From Candidatus Omnitrophota bacterium (GTDB lineage: Bacteria > Ratteibacteria > UBA8468 > MWAK01): a stretch of 7,978 bases of DNA. The DNA is taken from NCBI GenBank assembly GCA_018829455.1, contig JAHJUB010000008.1:1-7978 (forward strand), written 5' to 3'. The notes under the pieces are model-generated. The model worked only from the letters and a program-made list of their open reading frames with translations. It was not told the origin of the DNA and did no database searches. The position numbers and the translations under genes are program-made. The first letter of the stretch is position 1; each line of letters opens with the position of its first letter. Shown piece after piece: positions 5,338 to 7,978 of the stretch.

Positions 5338-5666
5338 TCGTCCGATAAAACCACTTTTAGGTGTGAAGTGCGGTGCACTACCGAAACGGCCTTCCCCATG
5401 GAAGCCGGCCGAAAGCGCTTCAGGCGTGGACCCTGCTCCACGACCAGACTTTTCAAACGAAAATTCTCTTCGGGAAGTTTCCGGCTGCGGACATTAGCCA
5501 AAGCGGAAGCAATAGTCTTGGCAATATATCCGGCCGGCCTCTGCGGCAGGTTTTTTAAGATTCCGATCGCCTCCAGCGGCGATTTGCCTTCCACCAGATA
5601 AAGCACTTCCCTCGTTTTCTGAGGGCTGATTCTCACGTACTTCGTTTTTGCTATTACTGTGGCCAT
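5322..5666 (-). CDS. rplV: 50S ribosomal protein L22 (uL22)
   Basis: L22 spans the large subunit and its beta-hairpin lines the exit tunnel opposite L4, at the macrolide constriction. The 114 residues fit 110-115. Typical parts are KYVRISPQKTREVLYLVEGK near the start, ANVRSRKLPEENFRLKSLVVEQGPRLKRFRPASMG (residues 58-92, containing the tunnel hairpin) and RTSHLKVVLSDE at the end. ATG at 5666-5664 follows the rpsS stop after 11 bases, and no Shine-Dalgarno is visible in its A/T-rich leader. Expression presumably depends on coupling or on leader A/T-richness. Confidence 0.98.
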   Translation of the reverse strand: MATVIAKTKYVRISPQKTREVLYLVEGKSPLEAIGILKNLPQRPAGYIAKTIASALANVRSRKLPEENFRLKSLVVEQGPRLKRFRPASMGKAVSVVHRTSHLKVVLSDEWDKK

Positions 5667-5677
5667 AAGATAAATAA

Positions 5678-5962
5678 TTATTTTTTCGTGATTGAGCGCT
5701 CGGTATGCATCCCGTGGTGACGGAAAGTGCGCGTGGGCGAAAATTCGCCCAGACGATGCCCAACCATGTTTTCCGTAATGTAGACCGGAATAAAAATCTT
5801 GCCGTTATGAATCGCGATAGTCATCCCCACAAACTCCGGGCTAATCTGGCTGGAACGACTCCAGGTGCGAATCGCTTCCTTGCGTCCGCCCTTCCTCACC
5901 TTCTCAATCTTCTTAAGAAGTTTCTGGTCAATCAGTGGTCCTTTTTTTAACGAACGGCTCAT
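5678..5962 (-). CDS. rpsS: 30S ribosomal protein S19 (uS19)
   Basis: S19 sits at the top of the 30S head with S13 and contacts the A-site side of tRNA and the intersubunit bridge. The 94 residues are typical. [19 protein letters not shown] at the start, [19 protein letters not shown] and the strongly conserved [20 protein letters not shown] identify it. ATG at 5962-5960 has TTGAGGTTAAAAG upstream, a good Shine-Dalgarno. The 52-base gap to rplB holds a single GTAG-foot hairpin (5987-6009). Confidence 0.98.
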   Translation of the reverse strand: MSRSLKKGPLIDQKLLKKIEKVRKGGRKEAIRTWSRSSQISPEFVGMTIAIHNGKIFIPVYITENMVGHRLGEFSPTRTFRHHGMHTERSITKK

Positions 5963-5986
5963 CTTTTAACCTCAATGTTCTGGTTT

Positions 5987-6009
5987 GACAGGCGAGACGC
6001 CTGTCCTAC
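5987..6009. repeat. Single GTAG-foot hairpin (REP-like), second copy
   Basis: GACAGGCG (5987-5994) and CGCCTGTC (5998-6005) pair across a 3-base loop, then CTAC. It matches 447-469 except for one loop base (A for G). It lies just after the rplB stop (6015) on the transcript and spares the rpsS Shine-Dalgarno. Confidence 0.75.
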
Positions 6010-6014
6010 TTGTT

Positions 6015-6833
6015 CTATTTACGGCGCTTGACGATTAATTTCTGAGAAAACTGTTTTCGGTTCCGGGTTTTTACGCCTTCCGGCTTTCCCTGCGGGCTTA
6101 CCGGCGGCCTGCCTCCGGAACTCTTCCCTTCACCGCCGCCCAGCGGATGGTCAATCGGATTCATCACCACTCCGCGCACTTTCGGCCGGCGGCCGCGCCA
6201 CCGGTTACGACCGGCTTTACCCAGCGATTCGTAACGATGCTCCGCGTTGCTGATGGTTCCTATTTTAGCGCGGCAATCCAGCAAAAAAAATCTTATTTCG
6301 CCGGAAGGAAGTTTTACCTGGGCGTATTTATCGGTCTTGGACATCAAAACGGCCGTGGCTCCCGCGGACCGGACAATCTGAGCGCCTCGGCCCGGGTTCA
6401 AATCAAGACAGCAGACGTTACTTCCTTCGGGAATAGTTCTTAACGGAATCCGGTTTCCTTCCGCGGCCGTAGCTTCGGGGGTGGACGCAACTTGGCCGGA
6501 AACGCTCATCCCGGTTGTAGCCAGTACGTAACGACGTTCACCATCCGAATACTGAATCAGCGCCAAGCGCGCGCTTCGATTAGGATCATATTCAATGGCG
6601 ATAACCTTACCCGCCAGCAGTTTATCCTCCCTGAAATCAATAATGCGGTAATGATGCCGGTGCCCGCCTCCCAAATGACGCACCGTCAAACGACCCTGAT
6701 TATTCCGGCCGCCTTTCCTACGATGACAAACCAGAAGCTTTTTTTCCGGTTCCGTCTTGGTTATTTCCGCAAAATCCGGCAAAACCGCATGCCGCATACT
6801 CGGTGTTACTGGCTTTCTTTTAGACAAACTCAA
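6015..6833 (-). CDS. rplB: 50S ribosomal protein L2 (uL2), TTG start
   Basis: L2 is a core protein near the peptidyl-transferase centre, needed for subunit association. The 272 residues match the usual 270-278. Signatures include KGGRNNQGRLTVRHLGGGH (residues 40-58), EYDPNRSARLALIQY, and MNPIDHPLGGGEG (224-236). H229 of the E. coli literature is kept, but the second His of DHPH is Leu here (L231). The downstream GRHPVSPWG motif reads GRPPVSPQG (P243, Q248). The start is TTG at 6833-6831: it aligns MSLSKRKP exactly with the usual MALKKYKP and has AAAGGGG 6 bases upstream. The next options (TTG at 6827, ATG at 6797) would shorten the conserved N-terminus. It overlaps rplW by 14 bases. Confidence 0.97.
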   Translation of the reverse strand: MSLSKRKPVTPSMRHAVLPDFAEITKTEPEKKLLVCHRRKGGRNNQGRLTVRHLGGGHRHHYRIIDFREDKLLAGKVIAIEYDPNRSARLALIQYSDGERRYVLATTGMSVSGQVASTPEATAAEGNRIPLRTIPEGSNVCCLDLNPGRGAQIVRSAGATAVLMSKTDKYAQVKLPSGEIRFFLLDCRAKIGTISNAEHRYESLGKAGRNRWRGRRPKVRGVVMNPIDHPLGGGEGKSSGGRPPVSPQGKPEGVKTRNRKQFSQKLIVKRRK

Positions 6834-7098
6834 TGCGTTCCCCTTTCTTCAAAGTGACGACGGCCTTTTTCCAGTCAGGCTTCTTTCCTTCCTGCTTGCG
6901 ATAATGCCGTTTCTTGCCCTTAAAATTAGAAATGTGCACCGCTATGACCTTTACCTTGTAAATTTTTTCCACCGCCTTTTTGATTTCCGGTTTATTGGCC
7001 GAAGGCAGAACCGAAAACTGGTACTTGTTCTGCGGCTGCAAAAAAGAACTGCCCTTTTCGGTGACTAACGGAAACCGGATGATATCGGCTGTATTCAT
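6820..7098 (-). CDS. rplW: 50S ribosomal protein L23 (uL23)
   Basis: L23 borders the exit tunnel and is the main docking site of trigger factor and SRP. The 92 residues are close to the usual 95-100. The start DIIRFPLVTEKGSSFLQPQNKY contains the typical PLVTEK motif, and YKVKVIAVHISNFKGKKRHY and the C-terminal KKAVVTLKKGERIEFV follow the family. ATG at 7098-7096 overlaps the rplD stop as ATGA. The immediate leader has no Shine-Dalgarno: a GTAG-hairpin pair (7113-7169) separates the ATG from GGGGTGAGG (about 7175-7183), which may have served as the ribosome binding site before the insertion. Confidence 0.97.
   Translation of the reverse strand: MNTADIIRFPLVTEKGSSFLQPQNKYQFSVLPSANKPEIKKAVEKIYKVKVIAVHISNFKGKKRHYRKQEGKKPDWKKAVVTLKKGERIEFV
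6840..6846 (-). promoter_or_regulatory. Shine-Dalgarno of rplB, fixing a TTG start
   Basis: AAAGGGG on the minus strand lies 6 bases before TTG at 6833. It is inside the 3' end of rplW. Its spacing, together with the L2 family alignment, supports TTG at 6833 over the later candidates. Confidence 0.75.
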
Positions 7099-7772
7099 AA
7101 GTATTTATTTGTGTAGGGGAGGGGCTGTGTCCCCTCCCGCTGTGGGCGGGGATGTAACCCCGCCCCTACCTTAACCTCACCCCAAATGTCCCGGGAAATC
7201 AAGAGAAAGTCAGAATTTAAAATATTGTAAAAATTCAACGATTTCCAGTCGGAGAACATTACGCCGGGAATGTTTCTTCCTGCCCGGCGAAAAAGTTCTG
7301 CTTCCTTAGGAAGAGAAATAAGTATTTTACCAGATAAAGAAGATTTTTGCAAGAACTGGCTGACAATTTTCGTCTTGGCCTCCGGAACCTGAAACTCCGA
7401 AAGCAGGTAAATTTTTTCTGAAAGAATTTTATCTTTAAATGCTTCCTTCAGGGCCGCCCTTCTGACTTTTTCCGGCAGGTCCACCCGATAATCCCGCGGT
7501 TTGGGCCCAAAAATAACACCGCCGCCCCGCCACAATGGTGAGCGAATTGAACCAACCCGGGCACGACCGGTGCCCTTCTGCCGCCAGGGTTTCTTGCCGC
7601 CGCCCCGCACCTCGCTCTTTGTTTTCGTAGAGGCGTTTCCCTGCCGCTGGTTCGCCCGGTAAGCATTAACGGCGTCGTAGAGAACCTTCTTGTTCACCCG
7701 GCCTAATGAAGCGATTTCCACCGCTTCCGTGCCGACAATTTCTCCGGATAAATTAAGAATTTTTATTTCCAT
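7095..7772 (-). CDS. rplD: 50S ribosomal protein L4 (uL4), repeat-encoded C-terminal tail
   Basis: L4 binds 23S rRNA domain I, and its long loop reaches the exit-tunnel constriction opposite L22. The loop is clear at residues 57-90, with GGGKKPWRQKGTGRARVGSI and SPLWRGGGVIFGP. In E. coli L4 also represses the S10 operon. The protein has 225 residues, about 20 more than usual. The expected end is near residue 201, after LLISRDIWGEVK. Residues 202-220 are the in-frame translation of the GTAG-hairpin pair at 7113-7169, followed by five more residues before a TGA that overlaps the rplW ATG. The tail is rich in Gly, Pro and Arg and has no counterpart in the family that I know of. ATG at 7772-7770 has TTAGGA about 5 bases upstream. 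Confidence 0.97.
   Translation of the reverse strand: MEIKILNLSGEIVGTEAVEIASLGRVNKKVLYDAVNAYRANQRQGNASTKTKSEVRGGGKKPWRQKGTGRARVGSIRSPLWRGGGVIFGPKPRDYRVDLPEKVRRAALKEAFKDKILSEKIYLLSEFQVPEAKTKIVSQFLQKSSLSGKILISLPKEAELFRRAGRNIPGVMFSDWKSLNFYNILNSDFLLISRDIWGEVKVGAGLHPRPQREGTQPLPYTNKYL
7113..7169. repeat. Inverted pair of GTAG-foot hairpins inserted in the 3' end of rplD
   Basis: GTAGGGG (7113-7119) pairs with CCCCTAC (7163-7169). Inside, GAGGGG/CCCCTC (7119-7124, 7131-7136) and GGGCGGGG/CCCCGCCC (7144-7151, 7158-7165) form two hairpins with 6-base loops; the outer stem and the hairpins compete for a few bases. The length (57) and plan match 480-537 and 1839-1894. It is translated on the minus strand as part of L4. 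Confidence 0.8.
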
Positions 7773-7785
7773 AAATTCCTAACAG

Positions 7786-7827
7786 ATTAATAGGACGCAG
7801 ATTACCGCAGATACAGATTAAAGATTA
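7786..7827. repeat. GGACGCAGATT-type repeat, partial copy
   Basis: ATTAATAGGACGCAGATT followed by CCGCAGATACAGATTAAAGATTA matches the left half of the repeat at 3263-3364 with small indels. The distal ATCTGCGTCC arm is missing, so this is a half copy. It lies directly upstream of the rplD ribosome binding site. Confidence 0.65.
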
Positions 7828-7858
7828 CCTTAGAGAATTACTTAAGAAATAATTTAAC

Positions 7859-7978
7859 TGTAGTTGCCGAGCTTGCTCGGCGTTTTAAAAGAGCCAACCA
7901 AGGTTGAGAATTACACTCGTCTCTGCCATACGCCGAAGAATAGAAGAGGGTTACCTGCTGGCAGAGTTGGCGACTACA
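7859..7978. repeat. Composite repeat: GTAG-hairpin pair carrying the 76-base module
   Basis: The first 48 bases match 480-527 closely: TGTAGT, hairpin GCCGAG/CTCGGC, and the left arm of the second hairpin. The match then breaks, and a 63-base segment intervenes before GCGACTACA closes the element at the window edge. The outer stem TGTAGT/ACTACA (7859-7864, 7973-7978) survives. The extra segment has its own stem CTCTGCCA/TGGCAGAG (7921-7928, 7959-7966) around a 30-base loop. With the flanking bases, 7903-7978 is copy 2 of the module at 1240-1315. No gene is seen in 7773-7978; rplC is expected further upstream, outside the window. Confidence 0.78.

Noticed and set aside
6147..6857. Long plus-strand reading frames opposite rplB and other genes
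   Set aside because: They are shadows of well-conserved ribosomal protein genes on the minus strand.
7859..7978. tRNA or other known structural RNA in the 76-base module or the three-way hairpin pairs
   Set aside because: There is no acceptor stem pairing, no TTCRA T-loop, and no anticodon arm of the right size. The pairs are only about 57 bases and vary freely in sequence.

Overview
The window is a contiguous piece of a bacterial S10-spc ribosomal protein operon, all on the minus strand, so transcription runs from high to low coordinates. The genes in transcription order are rplD, rplW, rplB, rpsS, rplV, rpsC, rplP, rpmC, rpsQ, rplN, rplX, rplE, rpsN, rpsH, rplF and rplR. A Shine-Dalgarno sequence at the left edge points to rpsE starting just outside the window. 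The order is the canonical bacterial one. All 16 reading frames look intact. S14 is the short zinc-binding type and L24 carries a C-terminal four-cysteine zinc ribbon. Base composition is moderate. The organism is a bacterium. Repeat-filled operon junctions and non-model protein sequences suggest an uncultured or deep lineage, but I cannot name a phylum from this window.

Layout. 7773-7978 is a non-coding stretch upstream of rplD; rplC would normally lie beyond it. 3811-7772 is a tight block (rplD to rpsQ) with overlaps of 4 to 16 bases or short gaps at most junctions. 1-3810 (rplN to rplR) is looser, with gaps of 100 to 270 bases at several junctions. No gap exceeds 300 bases.

What is unusual is what fills the gaps. 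At least three repeat classes sit in the junctions. (1) Hairpins with a GTAG foot occur alone or as inverted pairs of about 57 bases (447-469, 480-537, 543-564, 1839-1894, 5987-6009, 7113-7169, 7859-7978). They resemble the REP/BIME elements mobilised by RAYT (TnpA-REP) nucleases. (2) Two long near-palindromes of roughly 210-270 bases (1179-1392 and 2124-2396) look like MITEs. (3) A GGACGCAGATT-type repeat has one full and one partial copy (3263-3364, 7786-7827). A 76-base structured module is shared between 1240-1315 and 7903-7978; its stem differs between copies by two compensating base-pair changes.

Two insertions have altered essential proteins. The pair at 7113-7169 is translated in frame as the last part of L4. 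The right end of the palindrome at 2124-2396 supplies the last codons and stop codon of L5.

The genes work together as one transcription unit for assembly of both ribosomal subunits: 50S proteins L4, L23, L2, L22, L16, L29, L14, L24, L5, L6 and L18, and 30S proteins S19, S3, S17, S14 and S8. I found no novel enzymatic or defence system. The second-look material is the repeat invasion of a core operon and its effect on protein ends and ribosome binding sites.
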